Of a DNA stretch of 64,000 bases, positions 1-7,920 are shown piece after piece (position 1 is the stretch's first letter; each line of letters opens with the position of its first letter). Under the pieces are notes generated by a model. It saw only the letters and a program-made list of their open reading frames with translations. It had not been told where the DNA came from and did not search any database. This stretch comes from Hujiaoplasma nucleasis (GTDB lineage Bacteria > Bacillota_I > Bacilli_A > Izemoplasmatales > Hujiaoplasmataceae): positions 992,001 through 1,056,000 of the forward strand of contig NZ_CP051151.1 in the NCBI RefSeq assembly GCF_013745115.1, in the 5' to 3' direction. The position numbers were made by a program, and so were the translations under genes.

Positions 1-23
1 TCTGTAGCCGGGGGACGTATTAT

Positions 24-680
24 TCAATAAATATTATCATTATAACCCCATCTTTGAGGATGTTTTGGATAACAAATTTTGCCACTAGATATTCCTTTAC
101 ACTTTGATTTATACCTTGCTACTTCCTTAAGGACTATAGAATTCTTACAAGCAAAATTTAATATCTCTTTAATTCGAGCATCATAATATCCCCTAAAAAT
201 ACCATTGGCATTACCACAAGCCAAAATGACATCAGGCTTTAATTCTTTATATTTATTATAGAGTTTTTCAATAACTTCAATATTTTTTAAATATCTGACA
301 GCATCATTTGCTACTGGATTAGATTTTGGGTTTGACCTTTTCACAAATCCATAGTGCGAATTAATATTTCTTGCCACCGAATCATAATAAGGATACAAGT
401 TCAACAAAAATATATCTGTATACCCTTTTTTCTTAGCTAGAGTTATGGCTTTCGTGGTAGTTATATCTAAGAACTTATCAGTGTAATTTTTTGTTTTTTT
501 CAAATGATACCCTTTAAAGGATTCACTAGGGTTTTTCATAATAATAAAGACAATTTTTTTTCTCTTTTTTCTCTTTATTTTAAAGTACAAATAATACCTA
601 TTCGCAAAAATTTTCCTTGGCCGATAATCAATATGTTTTAAATTGATAAAATTCGGAATTGTACAAGCCATATCAATCAT
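24..680 (-). CDS. DUF1643-family protein
   Basis: The 218-aa product matches the DUF1643 pattern: a core beginning VFIIMKNPSES, then a TTTKAITLAKKKGY segment, LNLYPYYDS, and a later DVILACGNANG strand. The family has no established biochemical function; members recur in phages and defence-rich regions. The product has no signal peptide or membrane segment. The start at 680 overlaps the stop of the upstream nuclease-like gene by 8 nt, so the two are probably translationally coupled; an ATG at 671 (MACTIPNF) is a possible alternative. It is the last gene visible at the left edge of the mobile element. Domain call fairly sure, function unknown. Confidence 0.72.
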   Translation of the reverse strand: MIDMACTIPNFINLKHIDYRPRKIFANRYYLYFKIKRKKRKKIVFIIMKNPSESFKGYHLKKTKNYTDKFLDITTTKAITLAKKKGYTDIFLLNLYPYYDSVARNINSHYGFVKRSNPKSNPVANDAVRYLKNIEVIEKLYNKYKELKPDVILACGNANGIFRGYYDARIKEILNFACKNSIVLKEVARYKSKCKGISSGKICYPKHPQRWGYNDNIY

Positions 681-1752
681 TGACTTTCTTGATTAGATTT
701 TTAAAAAAATCTTCAATAACATTATCAATATCACTATCAATAAACTCGTGTCCGCCAAATCTATAAATTTCATATCCATGAAGTTTCATTTTTCTATCAT
801 AACCGACCATTTCTGCGTATTTTTTTGGTGAAGGTTTCCCACCTTCTGAATAATGCTGAACCCCATCAATCTCTATAATTATTCTTCTACCAGCATATAA
901 CATTAGAAAATCCATTCTCTGATGAATTAGCCTTTTTTCACCAAATAACTCTTTTATTGTCTTGGGATCGTAATGTAAATATACTTGCGGAAGCAAAGCA
1001 GGCAAATCAAAATCATTTTTTACAATTTGTTTATAATAAATATCAAAGAGTTTAATTTCGACTTCATTTCCTTTAATTGATTCTATAAGTCTAGGAAATA
1101 ACTTTTCTTCACTCTTATCTTTCCACCAATTTATTAAATCATTAATACTCAAACTCGAGTTATCAATATGTCTATCATAAATCAAAGAATATTTTTCATT
1201 CTTAACTATTTGTATGTTGTTCTCTAAAGCATCTTCTAGAACTATCTCAGGTTTCAATGTTGAAGCAAATATAATATTTTTAATATTACCATGTTTAAAA
1301 CTCTTGTCTAACTTAAAAATTGGCTCGTAATCTACTGTTTTAAATGGTTTTTGATAACCAGTAATTTTACTGCCTCCACTTTCACATAACTGTGGATCCA
1401 TAAACTCAATAAAATCTATATACGTTTGATTTATAACGAATGTTTGATTGACATTTGAAATTTGTTTTAGCTTATGAATAATACTGATAATAAAAATAAG
1501 TTCTCTGCTCTCATGAGCATTATAATGGATTGATTCCGTATCGGGATTATACATGTTGTGTGTTCTACCTTTATAAGATAAAAAAGATATTAAACTATCT
1601 AATTTCGAGTGTAGAATAGCAAGTATATCCCTAATTTCATTAGGGAAACTATCATAGATTTGATTATATTTTTCGTCAATCAAATTACCACTGTTACTTA
1701 GTTGCTTACGAATATCTTGTAAAGCAATCGAATAAGTTTTTTTATCAATCAT
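673..1752 (-). CDS. AbiJ-related protein with a C-terminal DUF559-like nuclease domain
   Basis: The 359-aa product ends in a PD-(D/E)XK-like module at about residues 279-345: RMDFLML, a strand with IEIDG, QHYSE, then YDRKMKLHGYEIYRFGGHEF. This resembles Vsr/DUF559 nucleases. The segment LPALLPQVYLHYDPKT just before it is what I associate with proteins annotated AbiJ-related, from memory rather than a search. The N-terminal 200 residues are helical and unrecognised. A TATAAT-like -10 (minus strand, 1773-1778) lies about 20 nt before the ATG in the gap after the HNH gene, but I see no good -35. It is followed by the overlapping DUF1643 gene. An abortive-infection role is inference. Confidence 0.6.
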   Translation of the reverse strand: MIDKKTYSIALQDIRKQLSNSGNLIDEKYNQIYDSFPNEIRDILAILHSKLDSLISFLSYKGRTHNMYNPDTESIHYNAHESRELIFIISIIHKLKQISNVNQTFVINQTYIDFIEFMDPQLCESGGSKITGYQKPFKTVDYEPIFKLDKSFKHGNIKNIIFASTLKPEIVLEDALENNIQIVKNEKYSLIYDRHIDNSSLSINDLINWWKDKSEEKLFPRLIESIKGNEVEIKLFDIYYKQIVKNDFDLPALLPQVYLHYDPKTIKELFGEKRLIHQRMDFLMLYAGRRIIIEIDGVQHYSEGGKPSPKKYAEMVGYDRKMKLHGYEIYRFGGHEFIDSDIDNVIEDFFKNLIKKVND

Positions 1753-1803
1753 TCTAATACCTCTTTTTTATAATTATACCAAAAACAAATTATAAAAACG
1801 AGG

Positions 1804-2088
1804 CTATCTAGAAATTAAGTTCCCCTCTTTATCAAATTGCTGTTGATTAGAGAAACGCTTGTGTTCTTTATTATGACATTTCTTACATAAGAGTTCTAAG
1901 TTATTTTGTTTCAAACTAATATTTGTATCACCAATATTATTTAATGTGAGACTTTTCTTATGATGAACTTCTTCACCTAATGCACCACATCTCTCGCATC
2001 TTCCATTCGCATCAAATATCTTAATCTCTCTGGCCAACTTCCAGTCCTTAGATTTATAAAATCGATGTAGTTCTTTAGGCTTTTTCAT
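1804..2088 (-). CDS. Small HNH endonuclease (phage type)
   Basis: The 94-aa protein is almost entirely an HNH nuclease fold: FYKSKDWKLARE, a first Cys pair (CERCG), EVHHKKSL with the catalytic His pair, NLELLCKKCHNKEH with the Asn, a second Cys pair and the final His. Proteins of this size and layout usually sit beside terminase genes in Firmicutes phages, where an HNH nuclease assists terminase cleavage at cos or pac sites. The ATG overlaps the 3' end of metK by 14 nt, indicating coupled translation. No terminase large subunit follows it here; defence-like cargo does instead. Confidence 0.85.
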   Translation of the reverse strand: MKKPKELHRFYKSKDWKLAREIKIFDANGRCERCGALGEEVHHKKSLTLNNIGDTNISLKQNNLELLCKKCHNKEHKRFSNQQQFDKEGNLISR

Positions 2089-3205
2089 ATAACTGTCTCA
2101 ATTCAGTAATCTTATCATCCACATGCTCCCAACGAACATCTAAATCTTCTCTACCGAAGTGCCCATAAGCAGCTAAGTCTTGAAACTTAACACTATCAAG
2201 TTTAAGCTCCTTTCTTATGTTCTCTGGTTTGAAATCAAATACATAATTCACAAGCGCTTGTATCTCTTCATCACAAGTCACTCCTGTATCAAATGTATAA
2301 ACTAAAACACTAACCGGCTTCGCTACTCCAATAGCGTAGCTTAAGTGAATCTCGCAATGTGTGGCCAAACCTGCGCCAACAACGGCCTTTGCTACGTATC
2401 TAGCATAATAAGCCGCACTGCGATCAACCTTGCTTACGTCCTTTCCTGAGAAAGCTCCACCGCCATGTCTAGCATATCCACCATATGTATCTACAATTAT
2501 CTTTCTACCCGTTAAACCTGAATCTGCATAAGGTCCACCAATGACAAACTCACCAGTCGGATTAATTAATACCTCAGCCTTCATTATCGTATCATAATCA
2601 AAGGCCTTGGTTAGAACTTCATTGATGATTATATCTTCATAGAGTTCTTTTCTTATATGAGGTTTGGTTTGCGCTGATATAACAATAGTCTTTACTTTCT
2701 TTGGTCTACCGTTTTTATATGCTACTGATACTTGACACTTACCATCTGGACCAAAGATATGCGAATACTTCTCTTTACGAATCTTATCCATTTCTTTGGA
2801 GATTTGATTCGCAAGCATAATCGGCAAAGGCATGAATTCCTGTGTTTCATTACAAGCATAACCAAACATAATCCCTTGATCCCCTGCACCTTGTTCATGT
2901 GAGTCTGTTGAGTTTACACCAAGAGCGATATCAGGTGATTGTTTGCTTATCTTTTCCATGACCAAAAACTCATCATCATAACCTATCTCTTTAAGTTTTC
3001 GTTTTGCTATATCTTTATAGTTTACTTTAGCTCTTGTTGTAACTTCTCCAAAGACAATAACTAAATCATCCTTAATGGCTGTCTCAACAGCTACTCTTGA
3101 GTTTTTATCTTGTTCTAATAAAGCATCTAATATGGCATCACTGATTTGGTCACAGACTTTATCCGGATGACCAGAGAATACTGACTCACTTGTTATTACT
3201 TGCAT
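2075..3205 (-). CDS. metK: S-adenosylmethionine synthetase (phage-encoded)
   Basis: The enzyme makes SAM from methionine and ATP. The 376-aa product is close to normal MetK length and carries SGHPDKVCDQISDAILD near the N-terminus, the GAGDQGIMFGYA loop, and GGGAFSGKDVSKVDRSAAYYARY in the C-terminal third. I take the ATG at 3205 because AGGAG (3215-3219) lies 9 nt upstream; the ATG at 3214 abuts that site. It lies between phage small genes and the HNH gene, in the same neighbourhood as a ParB-methyltransferase, so it may supply SAM for phage DNA methylation (inference). metK within a terminase-proximal block is a known arrangement in Firmicutes prophages. Confidence 0.93.
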   Translation of the reverse strand: MQVITSESVFSGHPDKVCDQISDAILDALLEQDKNSRVAVETAIKDDLVIVFGEVTTRAKVNYKDIAKRKLKEIGYDDEFLVMEKISKQSPDIALGVNSTDSHEQGAGDQGIMFGYACNETQEFMPLPIMLANQISKEMDKIRKEKYSHIFGPDGKCQVSVAYKNGRPKKVKTIVISAQTKPHIRKELYEDIIINEVLTKAFDYDTIMKAEVLINPTGEFVIGGPYADSGLTGRKIIVDTYGGYARHGGGAFSGKDVSKVDRSAAYYARYVAKAVVGAGLATHCEIHLSYAIGVAKPVSVLVYTFDTGVTCDEEIQALVNYVFDFKPENIRKELKLDSVKFQDLAAYGHFGREDLDVRWEHVDDKITELRQLYEKA

Positions 3206-3230
3206 TTTATCCATCTCCTTATTAACGACT

Positions 3231-3253
3231 AAAAAAGGAGCTATTCGCTCCTT
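3231..3253 (-). terminator. Intrinsic terminator before metK
   Basis: AAGGAGC and GCTCCTT arms (7 bp, 5-nt loop) are followed on the minus strand by six T. The right arm overlaps the stop of the 100-aa gene ending at 3241, so metK sits just beyond a potential terminator. Confidence 0.6.
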
Positions 3254-3543
3254 AGTACTGATTTATTTATATAAGCTGTATATCTTGCGTAATGATAACC
3301 TTCGCTTTCAACCAAGATACCAAATTCATGTGCCTTACTTGTTATGAAAATACAATGGAACACATCTTCTTTATCACAATACATTATATCTATGTTTTCT
3401 TTTATAAAATCATAATCATCAAGTGGATCGTGTATGAACCTTTCAAACAAATCTTCTGCTATGATGATTTCTTTTTCTATGATAAATTCATCTTGTGGCA
3501 ACAATTCTTCAGGTGTTGCTTTTCTTATAAGGTTAACTTTCAT
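3241..3543 (-). CDS. Hypothetical phage protein (100 aa)
   Basis: The product (MKVNLIRKATPEELLP...) is a small, acidic, soluble protein with no recognised motif, transmembrane segment or cysteine cluster. I start it at the ATG at 3543, which overlaps the stop of the upstream gene as ATGA, rather than at an upstream start with no ribosome site. It is the last of three tightly coupled small genes between the ParB-methyltransferase and metK, and a terminator hairpin overlaps its stop codon. Function unknown. Confidence 0.6.
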   Translation of the reverse strand: MKVNLIRKATPEELLPQDEFIIEKEIIIAEDLFERFIHDPLDDYDFIKENIDIMYCDKEDVFHCIFITSKAHEFGILVESEGYHYARYTAYINKSVLRSE

Positions 3544-3917
3544 TTTGTAATCTCCCATGCTGTGTATACTGAACGGTATGTCGAGTCCCAAGTATCAAGT
3601 ATCACTCCATCTACACAAACTGTAACATGACCTGCCATTTTTAAGATGTAAGTTCCCTTTGGATGAAGTCTAGTAAAATCTCTACCTTTAATCCTTGGTT
3701 CTCCTTTAACCGCTTTAAATATTAATCTTGGATATTCTTTTAAATACTCATATAAGAACTTGGTGTCCTTATAACTTGTATACCCTAGTTCTCTTTTCTT
3801 TCTGTTTAATTCTCTTCTACATTCTAAGTAATCCGTGTTAGTGGCTGTTGAGATTGCTCTTACAACACAATCACCTGTTTTTAATCCTTTAGGATGTGCA
3901 TTATATTCTTTATACAT
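3540..3917 (-). CDS. Phage protein with a papain-like Cys/His/Asp pattern
   Basis: The 125-aa product has TGDCVVRAISTATNTDY near the N-terminus and HPKGTYILKMAGHVTVCVDGVILDTWDS towards the C-terminus. The order Cys followed by a helix, then GHVT, then DTWDS resembles the Cys-His-Asp layout of papain-fold or C39-like domains seen in many small Firmicutes phage proteins. Catalysis is not shown. The ATG at 3917 is chosen because GGGTGG lies a few nt upstream and the start overlaps the previous stop as TAATG; a GTG at 3929 is less likely. It is coupled at both ends to neighbouring small genes. Confidence 0.6.
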   Translation of the reverse strand: MYKEYNAHPKGLKTGDCVVRAISTATNTDYLECRRELNRKKRELGYTSYKDTKFLYEYLKEYPRLIFKAVKGEPRIKGRDFTRLHPKGTYILKMAGHVTVCVDGVILDTWDSTYRSVYTAWEITK

Positions 3918-4345
3918 TATAACTGCCACCCTTCATTTAACCATTTCACAAGTTCTCTTGATGAGTCTGATTCAAAAAGTGGTTTATCAAAATGATTCTT
4001 TCTGCCATAAACAGTGTAACGTTTATCATTGTGGATGCTTGCTATTTGTATGGTTAATAATGTGTCACCTATTTCTATACTTGCGAATCTGAAATCATCA
4101 TATAAGGGTCCTTGAAGTGGACAATTATTTTTAAACCAAACATACATGGTATCAAGATTAACTTTTCCACCATCTTTAACTTGTTTAATAATATTACCCA
4201 TTCTTTTTGTTTTCCCGGCAAGACTTGTTTCTCTACAAAACCAATCATACCATCCTGCTTCACATTGAACTTGATAATCCCTTGATTCAAAATCACCTTG
4301 TTTAAACCTTTTAATCCATGTTCTTACGGTCATTTCTTTTTTCAT
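3917..4345 (-). CDS. Hypothetical phage protein (142 aa)
   Basis: The soluble 142-aa product contains TVRTWIKRFKQGDF, then CEAGWYDWFCRETSLAGKTKRMG, and ends KWLNEGWQL. I do not recognise a family with confidence. The ATG at 4345 follows a strong AAGGAGG site; the longer frame upstream lacks one. It heads a cluster of three coupled small genes and lies downstream of the ParB-methyltransferase across a short gap (4346-4433) holding an AAGTCA/TGACTT inverted repeat. Confidence 0.6.
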   Translation of the reverse strand: MKKEMTVRTWIKRFKQGDFESRDYQVQCEAGWYDWFCRETSLAGKTKRMGNIIKQVKDGGKVNLDTMYVWFKNNCPLQGPLYDDFRFASIEIGDTLLTIQIASIHNDKRYTVYGRKNHFDKPLFESDSSRELVKWLNEGWQL

Positions 4346-4433
4346 TAACTTAGCCTCCTTTGTTTTGCTTACTCTATATATCACTCAAAAGGGACTAAAT
4401 AGCAAGTCAATTTTTCACTATAGTGACTTATTT

Positions 4434-5630
4434 TTAAAAGTTATCAAAATGGCTAATCGGAGATGTTTTCCCATCTCTGATTAAATAACAATTTTCTTTA
4501 CTTTCAGTATGTCTGATATATCTTTTAACAATCACATCAACAAACTTCTCATCTAACTCCATTAAGTATGAATGTCTGTCTAATTGCTCAGATGCTATCA
4601 TCGTCGAACCAGAACCACCAAATAGATCAAGAATTGATTCATATCTTCTTGATGAATTACTAATGGCCCTACCAACTAACTCTAAAGGCTTCATTGTTGG
4701 ATGTTCATCATTTCTTTTAGGTTTGTTATATTCCCAGATGGTATCTTGAGTTCTATCATCCACAAAGAAATGAGCTGCACCCTCTTTCCATCCATAAAGA
4801 ATAGGCTCATGACGCCAGTGATAATCTTGTCTACCAAGAACAAGTGCATTCTTAACCCAGATTAAACACTCAGCTAATTTGTAACCAGCATTCTTAAATG
4901 CATTTCTAAAGTTTAAACCTTCTGTGTCCGCATGGCATACATAAATTGCGCCACCAAGTTTTGTATGTTCAAACATATTATTAAAAGCAGCCGACAAAAA
5001 AAGATAGAAGCTATCATCTTCCATCTTATCGTTCTTAATTTTACCTGCAGTTCCTTCATAATCAACATTATATGGTGGATCTGTAAATACCATATCAACT
5101 AATTGGCCATCCAATAACTTAGCCACATCATCCCCGTTAGTTGAATCACCACACATAATTCTATGATTACCTAATTGATAAATATCTCCTGGTTTAGAAA
5201 AAGGCTCTTCTGGTATTTCACCTTCAATATCAAAGTCATCATCAGATGCATTGTCAGGTAGAAGGCTTTCTAGTTCTTCAAAACCAAACTGTAACATGTC
5301 CATATCAATGTTTGCTAATTCATCTTCCAATTTAGATAAGTCCCAAGTGGCAAACTCTGCTGTCTTATTATCCGCTAAGCGAAAGGCTTTGATTTGTGCC
5401 TCATTTAAATCATCTGCGATAATACAGGGCACCTCTTCTAAGCCAAGCGACACAGAGGCTTTTAGACGCGTGTGACCGGCTATAATGACATCGTCACTTG
5501 TAATCACAATCGGCACTTTAAACCCAAACTCTCTTATAGAATTAGCAACCGCTTCTATAGCTTCTTCATTATTTCTAGGATTATTATCATATTCAATTAG
5601 ACTCTTTATCTTTTTCATGATGACTTGCAT
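4434..5630 (-). CDS. ParB-like N-terminal domain fused to a DNA methyltransferase
   Basis: Residues 1-100 form a ParB/Srx-type nuclease-like domain (YDNNPRNNEEAIEAVANSI, FGFKVPIVI, AGHTRLKAS, EVPCI). The C-terminal part is a SAM-dependent DNA methyltransferase with DPPYNVDYEG at about residue 184 and FGGSGST at about 337. That order, with the target-recognition region between, is class beta; DPPY points to N6-adenine or N4-cytosine as target. Such fusions are common beside phage terminase genes and are thought to methylate phage DNA. The start overlaps the terminase-like gene by 38 nt; an ATG at 5618 is possible. No partner nuclease is adjacent, so it is probably an orphan methylase. Confidence 0.88.
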   Translation of the reverse strand: MQVIMKKIKSLIEYDNNPRNNEEAIEAVANSIREFGFKVPIVITSDDVIIAGHTRLKASVSLGLEEVPCIIADDLNEAQIKAFRLADNKTAEFATWDLSKLEDELANIDMDMLQFGFEELESLLPDNASDDDFDIEGEIPEEPFSKPGDIYQLGNHRIMCGDSTNGDDVAKLLDGQLVDMVFTDPPYNVDYEGTAGKIKNDKMEDDSFYLFLSAAFNNMFEHTKLGGAIYVCHADTEGLNFRNAFKNAGYKLAECLIWVKNALVLGRQDYHWRHEPILYGWKEGAAHFFVDDRTQDTIWEYNKPKRNDEHPTMKPLELVGRAISNSSRRYESILDLFGGSGSTMIASEQLDRHSYLMELDEKFVDVIVKRYIRHTESKENCYLIRDGKTSPISHFDNF

Positions 5631-6093
5631 TTGACCACTTTTCCTCTTCTCGATTTCTTAAACGCTCATACATAGCATCTATTTCTTCCTTTTTATCATT
5701 AAAGACTCTACCAAACTTAATGATCAACAAATACCTAATGGCATTCATATCTGGTTGAGCTTTCTTTTTATACTTCACAATCTTTTTCTTTGTTCCTGCT
5801 TTAGTTTCTTCAATGGTTGTTTGAGACTCTTCATATTCATAACCGGTTGCTTTTTTAAGCATTGAATCAATTAATGTATATTTGAGTTCATCGTTACCAA
5901 AAACAAAGGCTTGATTTAACTTAGGATACTTCTTCTTAAGTTTAATCAAAGTTTTTTCTGAAACACCTAATACTTTAGATATTTCTTTTTGTGTAATGTT
6001 TTTAGAAACTAAATCTTTTATATCGGTTAACTTTCTATTTAATACCCCATCACGTTTCCATCTCTCGTAGTAATCGAGCACTTTTCCTTTCAC
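5593..6093 (-). CDS. Phage terminase small-subunit-like HTH protein
   Basis: The 166-aa product has an N-terminal helix-turn-helix (ITQKEISKVLGVSEKTLIKLKKKYP, about residues 34-56). The central part, KATGYEYEESQTTIEETKAGTKKK followed by KKAQPDMNAIRYLL, is typical of phage small-terminase or related DNA-binding proteins, in which a TGY.YEE segment precedes a PD..AI motif. Small terminases recognise the packaging site. The start is GTG at 6093 with GGAG about 9 nt upstream. It begins the late-like block but no large terminase gene follows in the window, so the role in this element is uncertain. Confidence 0.65.
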   Translation of the reverse strand: MKGKVLDYYERWKRDGVLNRKLTDIKDLVSKNITQKEISKVLGVSEKTLIKLKKKYPKLNQAFVFGNDELKYTLIDSMLKKATGYEYEESQTTIEETKAGTKKKIVKYKKKAQPDMNAIRYLLIIKFGRVFNDKKEEIDAMYERLRNREEEKWSNASHHEKDKESN

Positions 6094-6405
6094 TTAAATC
6101 ACTCCAACTGTACAGTAAAAATGTTCAAAACTGTAATCATTTACCAGTTAAATACTACAAATCTTTCTGCAAAAGAAAAAGGAACTCATATGACTGAATT
6201 CCATTTCTTCTAGGCCACTTAGCCAGTACTCCACGATATCTATACTCTATCAAATAAGTCAAATTTTGTCCATACGCTAAAAGCGCTTGTTAGTAATTTA
6301 CCTGCTTAAAACTGTATAGCCATTTATTAGTCTTTATCTATTCTAAGTGTTTATTCATTGTTCTTGGTAGCATTCACATGTATTATTCCTATTTAGATTA
6401 ATATA
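6094..6405. other. 312-nt region without a recognisable gene
   Basis: This gap separates the HNH restriction gene from the terminase-like gene. On the minus strand it contains a 44-codon stop-to-stop frame (about 6152-6286) reading QALLAYGQNLTYLIEY and onward to QKDL, with no convincing start, which may be a decayed gene. At 6370-6393 lies a 24-nt motif repeated at 12022-12045. I see no RNA gene or clear terminator. Confidence 0.5.
6370..6393. repeat. 24-nt repeated motif, copy 1
   Basis: This 24-nt stretch (GCATTCACATG then TATTATTCCTATT) matches 12022-12045 at 22 of 24 positions. Each copy lies in the non-coding gap in front of a block of minus-strand phage genes, here the terminase-like/ParB-methylase block, suggesting a shared regulator site. 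Confidence 0.6.
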
Positions 6406-7917
6406 TTATAACGGTTTAGATTCATATTGTTCTACTAAAGTACTCAATCTTTGCATGTCAAAACTAGAAATTATTTTTTTATCTTTCAAAATACGAACAT
6501 GTTTTTTAGTAAGGCAATGATATGTTGTAATCATATTTTCAAACAATGCAACACTTAGACTGCCATTAGAAATAAGGTGTCTATACAAATCTTCTTTTTC
6601 CTCGTTACATGCATTATGTAATAGTCTATGTTTTTCTGGACCCAAAATAAGTAAATTATCGGTAATATCAGGTCCATCCTCACCATTAAACTCTATTATG
6701 TGATGTGCTTCAACATAATTTAACCCCTCGGGAGTTTGGAAGGTTGGTAGGCCAGTAGCCTCACATGTATAGTTCTTTTGTATTTTCGCAATTTCTTTAA
6801 TTAACCTACTTCGCACTCTTTTGTTTTTCTTAACTATCGGATATTTAATCGACCTAATATTTAGTTTTACTACTAACTCAGAATCAGATTCAAGTGCGTG
6901 TTTTAGCAAAATATTTCGATTTTTCAATACAACAGATAATAATTGATTGTGTGTTTTATGTCCCTCATCAATCTTCACTAGTAACTCATCTAGAACTGTA
7001 AGTTCAATTGGAACATTATTACTGATTAAGTTTCTAGAATACTCTGTTAAAGATATAGTATTATAGATTTCATTAATAGTAATCAAACCGAAGGTTTCCA
7101 TTAATAGTAAAAAAGAGTTGAACTTAAAATAAGGTTGTTGTGAGGAAACATAAGTAAACCTTCCAGATTCATCAAACCATCCAAGTTCTTCAAAAAAGTA
7201 TTTAATCTGATCACTCTGGTTAGACGGAAGCATACTACCGATTTCAAAGGCGTGTTGTAATACAACTTGTTGCTTTTGAACAGAATCTACCCTTCCAAGC
7301 AATACGGACAGTTCAAATTTCGTAACATCTCTACCAATTTTACTCATATATTGTAATATAGATATTGTGGGTTTATAATCTGCATCATCATCTATTTCAA
7401 GTCTTTGTTCAGCATTAATAAACTCATTTTCCTTAATAGACATTTCAATAAGGTTACTTCTATAAATATCAAATAAAACTGTTTCATCCGAATATAAAAA
7501 CTCATTACACTTATCAAAATCCAGTACTTTTTTTTGTCTAGAAATACTTTTTATGATATTAAAGAAAAGCAACCAACCCATCCAATGTCTAAACATCCGA
7601 CCTTGGGTTCTATAAAGATTATCAATATCTATATCAGTTCTAAAGTAACGTTTTTCAAAATCTGTAGAACGTTCGTTAGGATAGTTTCCTAGTTTAATTT
7701 CCTCAATTATCTCTGCTAATAACTTTTTATAATTAAACTCATGTAGTTTTTCTTTATCAACTAAACTAATATATGATATTAGTGTTTTAATAGATGTTAG
7801 CAGATCGGGGATGTTTGAAAAATCTGGCCTTGGCATATTGATAACGTCATTGTGGAACCTATTAAATCCATCAACAGAATCAATATAATTCCTATATCTT
7901 TCTCTTAAACCGCCCAT
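6406..7917 (-). CDS. HNH restriction endonuclease
   Basis: The 503-aa protein has an unrecognised N-terminal two thirds and a C-terminal HNH domain: YTCEATGLPTFQTPEG, VEAHHIIEFNG with the His pair, ITDNLLILGPEKHRLLHN with the Asn and final His. A preceding basic stretch (KKNKRVRSRLIKEIAKI) fits DNA contact. It is the third gene of an operon, 3 nt after a DNA methyltransferase, which in turn is 4 nt after another. HNH nucleases with a large specificity region next to two methyltransferases are typical of type II systems recognising asymmetric sites. Restriction activity is inferred from this context. It may alternatively be a solitary modification-linked nuclease. Confidence 0.8.
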   Translation of the reverse strand: MGGLRERYRNYIDSVDGFNRFHNDVINMPRPDFSNIPDLLTSIKTLISYISLVDKEKLHEFNYKKLLAEIIEEIKLGNYPNERSTDFEKRYFRTDIDIDNLYRTQGRMFRHWMGWLLFFNIIKSISRQKKVLDFDKCNEFLYSDETVLFDIYRSNLIEMSIKENEFINAEQRLEIDDDADYKPTISILQYMSKIGRDVTKFELSVLLGRVDSVQKQQVVLQHAFEIGSMLPSNQSDQIKYFFEELGWFDESGRFTYVSSQQPYFKFNSFLLLMETFGLITINEIYNTISLTEYSRNLISNNVPIELTVLDELLVKIDEGHKTHNQLLSVVLKNRNILLKHALESDSELVVKLNIRSIKYPIVKKNKRVRSRLIKEIAKIQKNYTCEATGLPTFQTPEGLNYVEAHHIIEFNGEDGPDITDNLLILGPEKHRLLHNACNEEKEDLYRHLISNGSLSVALFENMITTYHCLTKKHVRILKDKKIISSFDMQRLSTLVEQYESKPL

Positions 7918-7920
7918 AAT

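Noticed and set aside
4386-4433. AAGTCA/TGACTT inverted repeat as a terminator
   Set aside because: Arms are only 6 bp with a long loop and a weak T run.
6152-6286. Possible small gene in the gap
   Set aside because: No start codon or ribosome site; kept only as an observation.
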